Assembly: GCA_910584435.1 (NCBI GenBank)
Contig: CAJUAP010000047.1
Span: forward strand, 1-32,099
Direction of reading: 5' to 3'
DNA: 32,099 nt
From: an uncultured Acetatifactor sp.
GTDB taxonomy: Bacteria > Bacillota > Clostridia > Lachnospirales > Lachnospiraceae
The notes under the pieces were generated by a model. That model was given only the letters and a program-made list of their open reading frames with translations. It had not been told where the DNA came from and searched no databases. Below are positions 24,606-32,099 of the stretch, piece by piece. A program made the translations under genes and the position numbers. How positions within the stretch are numbered: position 1 is the stretch's first letter; each line of letters opens with the position of its first letter.

Positions 24606-26312
24606 ATGGAGTATAATTACATAGAGAAAAGGTATAATGTAATGGGGCTTTCCTCGATTGAGGCGTTCGCCGGTATTAAGGGAGGAATGAACGGGAACTG
24701 TAAGGATGTCTATTTCCTTAGAGTGACAGGGGTCAACGCCGCCTTTATGAGAGACGTTGAGCATATGGATGAGGTTCAGACGGAGAAAATGCTGCGTGGG
24801 CAGGGAATTTATAACAGGGTTGGAGCATTTCCCAGGAATATAGCAGCCGATGCGGCGGCATTTTATACGGGGTGTTATCAGAAGTGGCTGGATACGGGCA
24901 GGAGGAAGCTCTGCACCAGGAAGGCGGATGAGCAGTCAGGTGTGGGGGAAATACTGGGGGAAGCCTGTAAGAAGGTGCTGGAGGTGTATCATTCCTGTCA
25001 TGTGAATGTGAATGATTCCATTGAGAAAAATTTTGTGATTAAGATGCTGTGCTGGCTGGATGAGCTGGCAGAGGAGTATCTGAAGAACTGGAATCCGAGG
25101 CAGTCCATGAAATTTGTGGCCCAGGGCATCACAAAAGAGCAGGAGTATTTTTTCTGTTATCTGCTGACTTTGCTGGGAATCGATGTATTGCTGCTGCAGA
25201 ATGAGGCGGACATCGACGAGAGGCTGGAAGGGCTTCATTTATCCAGGCAGGTTGTGCTGGGAGAGAAGAGGGCGGCAGCACTGGCAGCCTATGACAGACA
25301 AAAAATGAAAGATAATATTAAAAATAGAAACAACGGTTCCACTGATTCGGGCAGCCAGGCCCCGGCGGATGTGCTGCCCGGGCAGAGGCCGAGGGTGACG
25401 ATTCCTCCTTTGAGACGGGGGAGCGCCGGAAGAAATACAGGCATGGGAACCGAAGGCAGAGGAAACGGGAGCGCGGCAGGAAATGCCGGCGGAAACGGTG
25501 GAAATGCGGCAGGAAATACCGGCGGAAACGGTGGAAGCACGGCGGGAAATACCGGCAGAAACGGTGGAAATGCGGCAGGAAATGCCGGCGGAAACGGTGG
25601 AAGCACGGCAGGAAATACCGACGGAAACGGTGGAAGCGCGGCAGGAAGTGCCGGACACAGTGGATGGAACACAGGCGGAAATACCGTCAGGGGTTCAGGC
25701 AATACCGGTGCGGCCGGAAGAGAAGCAGACCGCGGGGGCCGGGAACTGGAATTCGAGGAACTTGCGCTTCGGGCTTCTTCCGTGGTGATGATAGCCGTGC
25801 ATGACAGAAAAGGTGATATCATCGGAAACGGTTCGGGGATTATGATTGGACGGGAAGGCTATATCCTTACCAATAATCATGTTGCCAGGGGCGGAAGCTT
25901 CTATTCCGTCAGGATTGAGAATGATGAGACCATGTACAAAACGGATGAGATAATAAAGTACAATTCTCTGTTGGATCTGGCAGTCATACGGATTGACCGG
26001 AAGCTGCAGCCACTGCCCGTTTACCGTGGAAGCAGGCCGTTAGTCAGGGGGCAGAAGGTAGTGGCCATCGGAAGTCCTCTGGGACTGTTTAATTCTGTGT
26101 CGGATGGTATTATCTCAGGATTCCGAAGGCTGAATGATGTGGATATGATTCAGTTTACCGCGCCTATTTCCCATGGCAGTTCCGGCGGGGCTGTGCTGAA
26201 TATGTATGGCGAGGTGATTGGTGTCAGTACGGCGGGATTTGACGAGGGACAGAATATCAATCTGGCAGTGGGGTATGAATTTATTAACACATTTGTAAGA
26301 GGATTTCAGTAA
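24606..26312 (+). CDS. YceG-like module fused to an HtrA/trypsin-type serine protease
   Basis: The 568-residue protein has three parts. Residues 1-215 match the first part of the YceG protein encoded at 27151: VYFLRVTGVN here and VYFYRINGYN there, then NDSIEKNFVIKMLCWL against NDNILRNAYIKFMCWL, then GIDVLLLQNEAD against GCDIVLLQYQGD. Residues about 280-370 are a Gly/Asn/Ala repeat linker. Residues about 385-565 are a trypsin-like protease with SGIMI, ILTNNHV (His425), LLDLAVIRI (Asp457), IGSPLGL and HGSSGGAV (Ser526), so the catalytic triad is complete. No PDZ domain, signal peptide or membrane anchor is visible, so it may act in the cytoplasm. ATG 24606 follows GAGGTGAGG. The context is a ter stress locus. 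Confidence 0.85.
   Translation: MEYNYIEKRYNVMGLSSIEAFAGIKGGMNGNCKDVYFLRVTGVNAAFMRDVEHMDEVQTEKMLRGQGIYNRVGAFPRNIAADAAAFYTGCYQKWLDTGRRKLCTRKADEQSGVGEILGEACKKVLEVYHSCHVNVNDSIEKNFVIKMLCWLDELAEEYLKNWNPRQSMKFVAQGITKEQEYFFCYLLTLLGIDVLLLQNEADIDERLEGLHLSRQVVLGEKRAAALAAYDRQKMKDNIKNRNNGSTDSGSQAPADVLPGQRPRVTIPPLRRGSAGRNTGMGTEGRGNGSAAGNAGGNGGNAAGNTGGNGGSTAGNTGRNGGNAAGNAGGNGGSTAGNTDGNGGSAAGSAGHSGWNTGGNTVRGSGNTGAAGREADRGGRELEFEELALRASSVVMIAVHDRKGDIIGNGSGIMIGREGYILTNNHVARGGSFYSVRIENDETMYKTDEIIKYNSLLDLAVIRIDRKLQPLPVYRGSRPLVRGQKVVAIGSPLGLFNSVSDGIISGFRRLNDVDMIQFTAPISHGSSGGAVLNMYGEVIGVSTAGFDEGQNINLAVGYEFINTFVRGFQ
25464..25658 (+). repeat. 33-bp in-frame tandem repeats encoding the Gly/Asn-rich linker
   Basis: Five full units of 33 bp (11 codons) and a shorter first one encode repeats such as NGGNAAGNTGG and NGGSTAGNTDG. 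Unit boundaries are at residues 297, 308, 319, 330 and 341. Because the period is a multiple of three, shadow frames on both strands stay open here. The array probably varies in length between strains and separates the YceG-like module from the protease. Confidence 0.85.
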
Positions 26313-26385
26313 TAATAAAGCTGCAGCGGACAAGCGAGAAGCTGACGGATAGACAGAATGATGTCGGAAACAAGGAGGTATGGAA

Positions 26386-26976
26386 ATGAAAGATCAGGCT
26401 AAGAAATTTAAGGTATCCTTTAACTCACCGGTGGTTTTAACTTTTACGATTATTTGTGCCATAACGTTGTTATTGGACTACATAACCAAAGGGTATACAA
26501 ATGCTCATTTATTCAGCGTATATCGTTCTTCATGGACGAATCCGCTCACCTATGTGAGGTTGTTCGGGCATATTGCGGGCCATGGGGGACTGGATCATTT
26601 TATGGGAAACATTATGCTGATTCTGGTGGTTGGCCCCATGCTGGAAGAGAAGTACGGCTCATCAAATATTCTGTTTGTGATTCTGGCGACTGCGTTAGCT
26701 ACGGGCATTGCACATTTGATATTTGTTCCGGGCTATGCTTTGCTGGGAGCCAGCGGTGTGGTGTTTGCTTTTATCATGTTATCTTCCTTTACCTGTATCA
26801 AGGAGGGGAAGATTCCTCTGACTTTTATACTGGTGGCGCTGCTGTATATTGGCCAGCAGGTTTATGAAGGATTGTTTGTGCAGAGCAATATATCTAATTT
26901 GACGCATATTCTGGGAGGACTTATGGGAGCCGTACTGGGGTATGTGATGCACAAGAATAAAATGAACCGGTATTAA
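26386..26976 (+). CDS. rhomboid-family intramembrane serine protease
   Basis: ATG 26386 is preferred over ATG 26380 because AGGAGG (26373-26378) is seven nt before it. The 196-residue protein has about six membrane helices. The rhomboid signature is complete: HFMGNIMLIL with the conserved Asn, GASGVVFAF with catalytic Ser, and LTHILGGLMG with the dyad His. Bacterial rhomboids cleave single-pass membrane proteins; the substrate here is unknown. It sits between the cytoplasmic-looking HtrA-type protease and YceG, so proteolysis may be part of this stress system. Confidence 0.88.
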   Translation: MKDQAKKFKVSFNSPVVLTFTIICAITLLLDYITKGYTNAHLFSVYRSSWTNPLTYVRLFGHIAGHGGLDHFMGNIMLILVVGPMLEEKYGSSNILFVILATALATGIAHLIFVPGYALLGASGVVFAFIMLSSFTCIKEGKIPLTFILVALLYIGQQVYEGLFVQSNISNLTHILGGLMGAVLGYVMHKNKMNRY

Positions 26977-26998
26977 GAAACTCTATTGACTTAATAAA

Positions 26999-27148
26999 AA
27001 CAGCATTCCATCACACATAACATTCTTCCCCTGAATCATTTGTGCCGGCTGGAGGACATCATCAGAAATACAACAGTATCGGCAGACGGAAAATGATATT
27101 GCGGCATTGGGCAGTGTCTTGTGAGGATGAATGCGGAACTGGAATAAG
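26999..27148. repeat. type A palindromic repeat, copy 2
   Basis: The left terminus AACAGCATTCCATCACACA pairs imperfectly with the right TGTGAGGATGAATGCGGAAC. An inner stem pairs AATCATTT-TGCCG with CGGCA-AAATGAT. The right boundary reads GCGGAACTGGAATAAGG, nearly identical to copies 3 and 4, and ends two nt before the ATG of yceG. It is longer than the other copies. Confidence 0.65.
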
Positions 27149-27150
27149 GT

Positions 27151-29424
27151 ATGTTTGAACATAGAGCACTTGGCAGTTTGGACGACTATTTTCTGGAGTA
27201 TGGAAAACGTCGGGAACAGGGTGTATATTTCTACAGAATTAACGGGTATAATGACCATATCAGAGCATTTCTTGTGCGCTATTATGAAGAGGCCAGAAGG
27301 ACGGGAGCGGTGATAGAAGGTAAGATTCCCAATCCGGATGAGAAGAATCTGTCTTATTATGAAGAAATCATGGGATTACAGTTTCAGCTCAGTATGGGAT
27401 TTCTGCTCTCCAGTCTGCAGAAATGGCTTCCGAGGATGAATGAATATCAGAGAAAGCATGTGGCGGCGGCATTATATGATACCCTGGAGACTATGCGTAA
27501 AGAAGGGAAAAATGATAATATATTGCGTAATGCGTATATTAAGTTCATGTGCTGGCTTTATTACAAGTTCGAGCGGGTCGTGAGCCAAATGGGTGAAAAC
27601 CGTATTCCCAAGATATTGTATGAAGGAAATATCAGTAATTATGAATTGAAGCTGCTGTGCATTCTGTCCATGGCAGGATGTGATATTGTATTGCTTCAAT
27701 ACCAGGGAGACGGGGCGTATTGCGCGTTAGACCGGGAATCCAGGCTGTCTCATAAGCTGGAGCTGCCGGGGATGGCGGAGTTTCCCCAGGGATTCTGCAT
27801 TCAATCTCTGCGAAGGGAAATAGAAGAGAGGGCAAATGCAGAGAGGCTTTACGGTACGCCGCCGAAGCTGCGCAGCTGCACCAATGCCTGGATTGAGGGC
27901 AAGGGCCTTGGGGATGTACTGAAACCGGTACGGGAAAGGGGCCGGGATGAGGGATTCTATTATAATTGTTTTGTGCGCATAGAGGGTGTGGAAGACAAGC
28001 TGACCTATCTCAATGAGCTGTATCGGTTTCAGATGGAAATGGCCGCAGCAGACAGAAATATGGTGATTGTGGAATCGGAAATCCTGCCGCCCTCAAACGA
28101 AGAGATCAGCGCTGTCAGGCGCAGACAATACAGGGATGTGAATCAGCTGGCTGCGGATCTTGCAGGTAATATTATTTATGCGCCGGATATGGAGCTGCAG
28201 AGAATTCTGCGGAAATCCTTTACCGAAGCGGTGCTGGAAGAGGCGGGCAGGACGGAAGGCAACTTAAACAGGCTGACGAACAGAACAATCTACCTGCTGT
28301 GCTGGCTGAAGCGGTTTCAGGACGGGCTGTTTAAAAAGTGGGAAAGTCCTCAGGCAGGCTGTTTTGTCTATCTGGGCGGCTGCAGGAATGAAAACGAGGC
28401 TTTTTTTGTCCGCTATCTCAGCAGACTGCCGGTGGATGTGGTGATATTAGTTCCGGATCTGCGCAGAAAATGCATTCTGCAGGCGGATAATCTGTATGAG
28501 ATGCATTATGGGGATTCGCTGCAGGTAGACAGGTTCCCAAGGGAGAGTACGGATCTGCAGCTGTCAACGGCCGCGTATCATGCGGAGCGGGAGCTGGACA
28601 CCATTATGTACCAGGATACCGGAATGTACCGGAACCAACAATATCAGAAAGGCGTAGCGGCAATCTTACAGTCTATCTATGAGGAGATTGCTATATTATG
28701 GGACCAGGAGCTGAAATACAGGCCGAATTTTGATGTAAATGATTCGGTGGTAACAATGCCTGTGATCTATGCAAAGGTGTCAGGCGTGAAGGAGGGACTT
28801 GTGCAGCCGTACTGGTCCGGAATCAAGAAACTATTGACGCCGGAGGCAATGGTTATCAAGGGCGCACCGTACCTGCGGCCGGAGGATCCCAACCCGGTCA
28901 GGGCTTATGCCACAGGGTTCTTAAAAAACGGAAAACTGCAGCGGGCGAAGATTAAGGCCCATTCCTGTTACACATATGGCGTCCTGCGGGAAGAGGTTCA
29001 GGAACATATTCTGGATAAGCTTCAACTATTGCTGGATCGAAAACTGATCAAGGGTATCTATGAAAACGGAACAGAGTACACTGCCATTGCAACTGTGCTG
29101 AATCTGAACAAGGACATTCTGCGGATGCTGCAGAAGTTTGATTTTACCAGGAAGAATCCCAAGATCGTGTACATCAATACTTCGGAAGCAGTGCTTACTC
29201 TGGAAGACAGTATACTGATGGCTTTCTTAAACCTGGCCGGATTCGACATTGTCTTCTATGTGCCTACCGGGTATCAGTGTGTGGAGAAGTATTTTAACAG
29301 TAAAGGTATGGAAGAGCATCAGATTGGCGAATATGTCTATGATTTGACGATTCCCAATTTTGATACGATTTCTATAAAGGACCGCCGTTCCTGGCGTGAC
29401 AAGATATTTAGGAGAGGAGAGTAA
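27151..29424 (+). CDS. yceG: YceG-like component of the tellurite/stress locus
   Basis: The 757-residue protein matches the YceG family found beside TelA and TerD in Bacillus and Clostridia. It contains three diverged copies of one module: residues about 121-190 (NDNILRNAYIKFMCWL, GCDIVLLQY), about 371-440 (NLNRLTNRTIYLLCWL, VDVVILVPD) and about 645-710 (PKIVYINTSEAVLTL, GFDIVFYVP). No signal peptide or membrane helix is seen. ATG 27151 follows AATAAGG, supplied by the edge of a type A repeat, a weak ribosome site. The biochemical role is unknown. It is four nt from telA and translated with it. Confidence 0.85.
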   Translation: MFEHRALGSLDDYFLEYGKRREQGVYFYRINGYNDHIRAFLVRYYEEARRTGAVIEGKIPNPDEKNLSYYEEIMGLQFQLSMGFLLSSLQKWLPRMNEYQRKHVAAALYDTLETMRKEGKNDNILRNAYIKFMCWLYYKFERVVSQMGENRIPKILYEGNISNYELKLLCILSMAGCDIVLLQYQGDGAYCALDRESRLSHKLELPGMAEFPQGFCIQSLRREIEERANAERLYGTPPKLRSCTNAWIEGKGLGDVLKPVRERGRDEGFYYNCFVRIEGVEDKLTYLNELYRFQMEMAAADRNMVIVESEILPPSNEEISAVRRRQYRDVNQLAADLAGNIIYAPDMELQRILRKSFTEAVLEEAGRTEGNLNRLTNRTIYLLCWLKRFQDGLFKKWESPQAGCFVYLGGCRNENEAFFVRYLSRLPVDVVILVPDLRRKCILQADNLYEMHYGDSLQVDRFPRESTDLQLSTAAYHAERELDTIMYQDTGMYRNQQYQKGVAAILQSIYEEIAILWDQELKYRPNFDVNDSVVTMPVIYAKVSGVKEGLVQPYWSGIKKLLTPEAMVIKGAPYLRPEDPNPVRAYATGFLKNGKLQRAKIKAHSCYTYGVLREEVQEHILDKLQLLLDRKLIKGIYENGTEYTAIATVLNLNKDILRMLQKFDFTRKNPKIVYINTSEAVLTLEDSILMAFLNLAGFDIVFYVPTGYQCVEKYFNSKGMEEHQIGEYVYDLTIPNFDTISIKDRRSWRDKIFRRGE

Positions 29425-29427
29425 AGA

Positions 29428-30573
29428 ATGGGATTGGATTTCACGAAGACAGCGCAGTCGCCGGAAGTGGTAACGATGCCGGATACGAAAAATGAACTGA
29501 TGGTGGTGGAGAGCTATGACATTGTTGCGGACAGGCAGCAGATGAATACACAGCTCACGAATTCGCCGGAGGTGGACGCCCTGGTCAGTACCATAGAGAT
29601 TGACAACCTGGAAACCATAGTATCCTTTGGGGCGGAAGCGGCGGAGGGCATTTCCAGGGCATCGGATGTGGTGCTGAACAGTATGAATATGACACAGCTG
29701 GATGAATCCAGTGAGATGCTGAATACCCTGGCAAAGATCATGGAGAAGTTTGATATTGATGAGCTTCAGGAGAATCCCAGTCTGTTCGGGAAGCTGTTCG
29801 GCAACTTGAGAAAGCAGCTGGATAAAATACTGAGTAAGTATCATACCATGGGCGATGAAGTAGACAAAATTTATGTTCAGCTGAAGCAGTATGAGGCTGA
29901 GATTAAGCAGTCCAACCGGAAACTGGATGAGCTGTTTGACGCAAATGTGGAATATTATCATCAGCTGGTCAAGTATATCCTTGCCGGAGAGCAGGGCTGC
30001 AAGGAGATTGAAAACTACATTGAAAAAAGGAAGAGGGATTTGGAGGCAACAGGAGACACTTCCATACAGTTTGAGCTGCAGAACTTACAGCAGGCATTGA
30101 TGATGCTGGAGCAGAGGACACAGGATCTGCGGACCGCGGAGAGTGTGGCAATGCAGTCCGTTCCCATGATTAAGACCATGGAGTTCAGCAATATGAACCT
30201 GGTAAGGAAGATTAATTCTGCCTTTATCATCACTCTTCCGGTGTTCAAGCAGGCTTTGGCCCAGGCCATTATGCTGAAGCGCCAGAGAATCCAGGCAGAG
30301 GCAATGTCCGCGCTGGATGCGAAGACAAATGAAATGCTGATTAAGAATGCCCGGAACACAGTGGAACAGTCCAAACTGACGGCGCAGCTGGCATCGGGAA
30401 GTTCTATTAAAATCGAAACGCTGGAGACTACCTGGAAGACAATTGTAAACGGTATTGATGAGACAAGACAGATTCAGGAAAAGGCAAGACAGCAGCGCAT
30501 AGAGGATCAGGCAAGACTTGAGAACATAAAAAATGAATTTTATCAAAAATATCATATGCCGGATGCCAAATAA
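29428..30573 (+). CDS. telA: toxic anion resistance protein TelA
   Basis: The 381-residue protein is a full-length TelA/KlaA/YceH family member: helical and coiled-coil almost throughout, with FGAEAAEGIS, LFGNLRKQLDKILSKY and, near residue 260, MNLVRKINSAFIITLPVFKQ, the most conserved stretch. No membrane segment is seen. The family is linked to tellurite and cell-envelope stress tolerance and often lies with TerD proteins; its biochemical act is unclear. GGAGAGGAG precedes the ATG, inside the end of yceG. Confidence 0.92.
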   Translation: MGLDFTKTAQSPEVVTMPDTKNELMVVESYDIVADRQQMNTQLTNSPEVDALVSTIEIDNLETIVSFGAEAAEGISRASDVVLNSMNMTQLDESSEMLNTLAKIMEKFDIDELQENPSLFGKLFGNLRKQLDKILSKYHTMGDEVDKIYVQLKQYEAEIKQSNRKLDELFDANVEYYHQLVKYILAGEQGCKEIENYIEKRKRDLEATGDTSIQFELQNLQQALMMLEQRTQDLRTAESVAMQSVPMIKTMEFSNMNLVRKINSAFIITLPVFKQALAQAIMLKRQRIQAEAMSALDAKTNEMLIKNARNTVEQSKLTAQLASGSSIKIETLETTWKTIVNGIDETRQIQEKARQQRIEDQARLENIKNEFYQKYHMPDAK

Positions 30574-30638
30574 GGCATTATGGGATAAGGCAGAGAGGAT
30601 TGTCATTTTAAATTAACATATATAAGGAGGGCAAGGAG

Positions 30639-31220
30639 ATGCCGATTAATTTATCCAAAGGACAGAAGGTTGATTTGACGAAAGGAAATCCTGGATTGAA
30701 GAAGATCATGGTAGGTCTGGGCTGGGATGTAAATGCATTTGATTCGGGAGCGGATTTCGACCTGGATGCCGCTGCTTTTATGACCGCAGATAACGGAAGG
30801 TGTCCTACAGAGAAAGAATTTATCTTCTATGGAAATCTGGAACATCCCAGTGGTGCACTGAAGCATATGGGCGATAACCTGACCGGCGAAGGCGAGGGTG
30901 ATGATGAGCAGATTGAGGTGGATTTGACGAAGATCCCCGGCAATGTATCCAAGATTGCATTTACAGTTACCATTTATGATGCGGATGCTAGGCGTCAGAA
31001 TTTTGGACAGGTGTCCAATGCATTTATCCGAATCGTGGATGAGGTTACAGGGCAGGAATTAATCCGTTATGATTTGGGTGAAGATTTCTCCATAGAGACT
31101 GCCATTGTAGTAGGCGAGTTATACAAACTGAACGGTGAATGGAAGTTCAATGCCATCGGAAGCGGCTTCCAGGGCGGTCTTGCAGCACTGTGCGGACATT
31201 ACGGCATAGAAGTTGCTTAA
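30639..31220 (+). CDS. terD: TerD-family calcium-binding stress protein, first copy
   Basis: The 193-residue protein is a standard TerD: LSKGQKVDLTKGNPGL at the N-terminus, the acidic DFDLDAAAF loop and GDNLTGEGEGDDEQI, which together bind calcium in characterised members, and the end FNAIGSGFQGGLAALC. It is cytoplasmic and associated with tellurite and other stress tolerance. GGAGGG and AAGGAG precede the ATG. It lies 65 nt after telA and probably shares its transcript. Confidence 0.94.
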   Translation: MPINLSKGQKVDLTKGNPGLKKIMVGLGWDVNAFDSGADFDLDAAAFMTADNGRCPTEKEFIFYGNLEHPSGALKHMGDNLTGEGEGDDEQIEVDLTKIPGNVSKIAFTVTIYDADARRQNFGQVSNAFIRIVDEVTGQELIRYDLGEDFSIETAIVVGELYKLNGEWKFNAIGSGFQGGLAALCGHYGIEVA

Positions 31221-31222
31221 AA

Positions 31223-31283
31223 AACAGCATCTGCCGGGAGATACTATGCAAGGGAAGTGGAGGGCAGATGCGGAACTGGAATA
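31223..31283. repeat. type A palindromic repeat, copy 3
   Basis: It starts AACAGCATCTGCC, two nt after the terD stop, and ends GGCAGATGCGGAACTGGAATA. The terminal arms GCATCTGCC and GGCAGATGC are perfectly complementary. The last 20 nt are identical to the last 20 nt of copy 4. The copy is short (61 nt), a minimal form of the element. Confidence 0.8.
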
Positions 31284-31289
31284 AATAAA

Positions 31290-31340
31290 AACAGCATCTC
31301 CCATGCAAGGGTAACGAAGGGCAGATGCGGAACTGGAATA
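31290..31340. repeat. type A palindromic repeat, copy 4
   Basis: It starts AACAGCATCTC and ends with the same 20 nt as copy 3, GCAGATGCGGAACTGGAATA. It is 51 nt long and in tandem with copy 3, seven nt apart. Its last base begins the AGGAGG ribosome site (31340-31345) of the second terD gene. Confidence 0.8.
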
Positions 31341-31354
31341 GGAGGAAAACAGTT

Positions 31355-31939
31355 ATGTCAGTTTCTTTACAAAAAGGGCAGAAAGTCAGCCTGACAAAAG
31401 GTAATCCGGGGTTGAGCAAGGTAGTAGTGGGGCTGGGCTGGGATGTGAACCAGTTTGACACCGGAGGGGATTTTGATTTGGATGCGGCAGCGTTTCTTTT
31501 GACAGACAGCGGCAAAGTATCCAGCCAGGAGGATTTCGTATTCTTCGGCAATCTGGAGCACCCTTCAGGCAGTGTGAAGCATCTGGGTGATAACCTGACC
31601 GGTGCCGGAGAAGGGGACGATGAGCAGATTAAGATTGAACTCTCCATGGTGCCCGCCAATATTACCAAGATTGCTTTTACGGTGACCATATATGAAGCGG
31701 AGAGCAGACGTCAGAATTTCGGCCAGGTGAACAATGCCTTTATCAGGATTTACAATGAAACTAACGGAGAGGAACTTCTGCGTTATGATTTAGGGGAAGA
31801 TTTCTCCATAGAGACCGCAGCGGTGTTTGGAGAATTGTATAAGAATGGCAATGAGTGGAAGTTCAATGCCATCGGCAGCGGATATCAGGGCGGCCTTGCC
31901 GCATTATGCGCGAATTTCGGCGTTGAGGTAGATAATTAA
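31355..31939 (+). CDS. terD: TerD-family calcium-binding stress protein, second copy
   Basis: ATG 31355 follows AGGAGG (31340-31345); an upstream in-frame ATG at 31325 lies inside a palindromic repeat and is unlikely. The 194-residue protein is a close paralogue of its neighbour, with LQKGQKVSLTKGNPGL, DFDLDAAAF, GDNLTGAGEGDDEQI and the same FNAIGSGYQGGLAALC end. The pair is a tandem duplication, as in the yceCDE genes of Bacillus. It is the last gene of the locus in this window. Confidence 0.94.
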   Translation: MSVSLQKGQKVSLTKGNPGLSKVVVGLGWDVNQFDTGGDFDLDAAAFLLTDSGKVSSQEDFVFFGNLEHPSGSVKHLGDNLTGAGEGDDEQIKIELSMVPANITKIAFTVTIYEAESRRQNFGQVNNAFIRIYNETNGEELLRYDLGEDFSIETAAVFGELYKNGNEWKFNAIGSGYQGGLAALCANFGVEVDN

Positions 31940-32023
31940 AAGCTATGGCTGGTATGCAGAATGAAACCTGCCCCAAGGGGCAAATGGAACATTACGGCTA
32001 AGAAATGTCAAGAGGAGATTTAA

Positions 32024-32099
32024 ACACAGTCTCGGAACATAGGTGCCCGGAAGGAAATTTCAGCTGCGCCCTTTGCAGATGAAATTTCCTTCCCTGGTT
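32024..32099. repeat. type B palindromic repeat, copy 2 (cut by the window end)
   Basis: ACAGTCTCGGAAC is shared exactly with the type B copy at 15480. The central hairpin, GGAAGGAAATTTCAG with its complement around GCGCCCTTTGC, follows the same plan with compensating changes. The right part of the element lies outside the window. Confidence 0.7.

Noticed and set aside
25239..25822. Long open frames on both strands over the Gly-rich linker (Pro/Ala-rich or Ser/Ala-rich translations)
   Set aside because: The 33-bp period keeps all frames open. They lack ribosome sites and lie inside a well-supported protease gene.
31969..31982. TGCCCCAAGGGGCA hairpin after the second terD as a terminator
   Set aside because: The loop would be too tight and no T-run follows.

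Overview
The window looks like a chromosome segment from a Gram-positive anaerobe of the class Clostridia, most likely Lachnospiraceae. The pointers are strong AGGAGG ribosome sites before nearly every gene, a short ProS of the archaeal/eukaryotic-like type, a DUF1576 membrane protein, an AAA-ATPase-like/PD-(D/E)XK protein, a YitT protein, and a TelA/TerD/YceG stress locus of the Firmicute type. No rRNA, tRNA or CRISPR array was seen. The taxonomic call is inference from gene content.

Region 1 (about 1-10.2 kb, visibly AT-rich at its left end) reads as one co-directional cluster for a ribosomally made, post-translationally modified peptide (RiPP). It has a 43-residue Cys-containing precursor (735-866), a PqqD-like recognition protein, two radical SAM/SPASM enzymes, an HPr-kinase-like P-loop protein, a soluble signal-peptidase-like protein with a probable Ser/His dyad, two ABC half-exporters without a C39 peptidase domain, and a nucleotidyltransferase-like protein with an extra C-terminal domain. 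The likely logic is: the PqqD-like protein holds the leader, the two radical SAM enzymes modify the Cys-rich core, the S26-like peptidase removes the leader (an A-E-A stretch sits just before the first core Cys), and the ABC pair exports the product. I could not match the precursor to a known RiPP class.

Region 2 (10.1-13.95 kb) shows decay and rearrangement. A VanZ C-terminal remnant overlaps the end of the nucleotidyltransferase gene out of frame. An AAA/PD-(D/E)XK gene has a TAA where the catalytic Glu codon is expected. A DUF1576 membrane protein is followed by about five 49-bp tandem repeats.

Region 3 (14.0-23.6 kb) is housekeeping: proS, an alpha/beta hydrolase, a DEDDh exonuclease, a D-Ala-D-Ala carboxypeptidase with an octa-arginine tail (minus), trmB, a thioredoxin-like gene overlapping a YitT gene, and a minus-strand manC-manA pair for GDP-mannose supply.

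Region 4 (23.9-31.9 kb) is a tellurite/stress ('ter') locus on the plus strand: a coiled-coil SHOCT-like protein, an unusual protein joining a YceG-like module to an HtrA-type serine protease through a Gly/Asn-rich repeat linker, a rhomboid protease, YceG, TelA and two TerD paralogues. The YceG protein carries three diverged copies of a module that is also the N-terminal half of the protease.

Two families of long palindromic repeats (type A at 6482, 26999, 31223 and 31290; type B at about 15479 and 32024) lie between genes. Five of the six copies lie upstream of a gene, and four end within about 20 bp of a start codon, at or just before its ribosome site.
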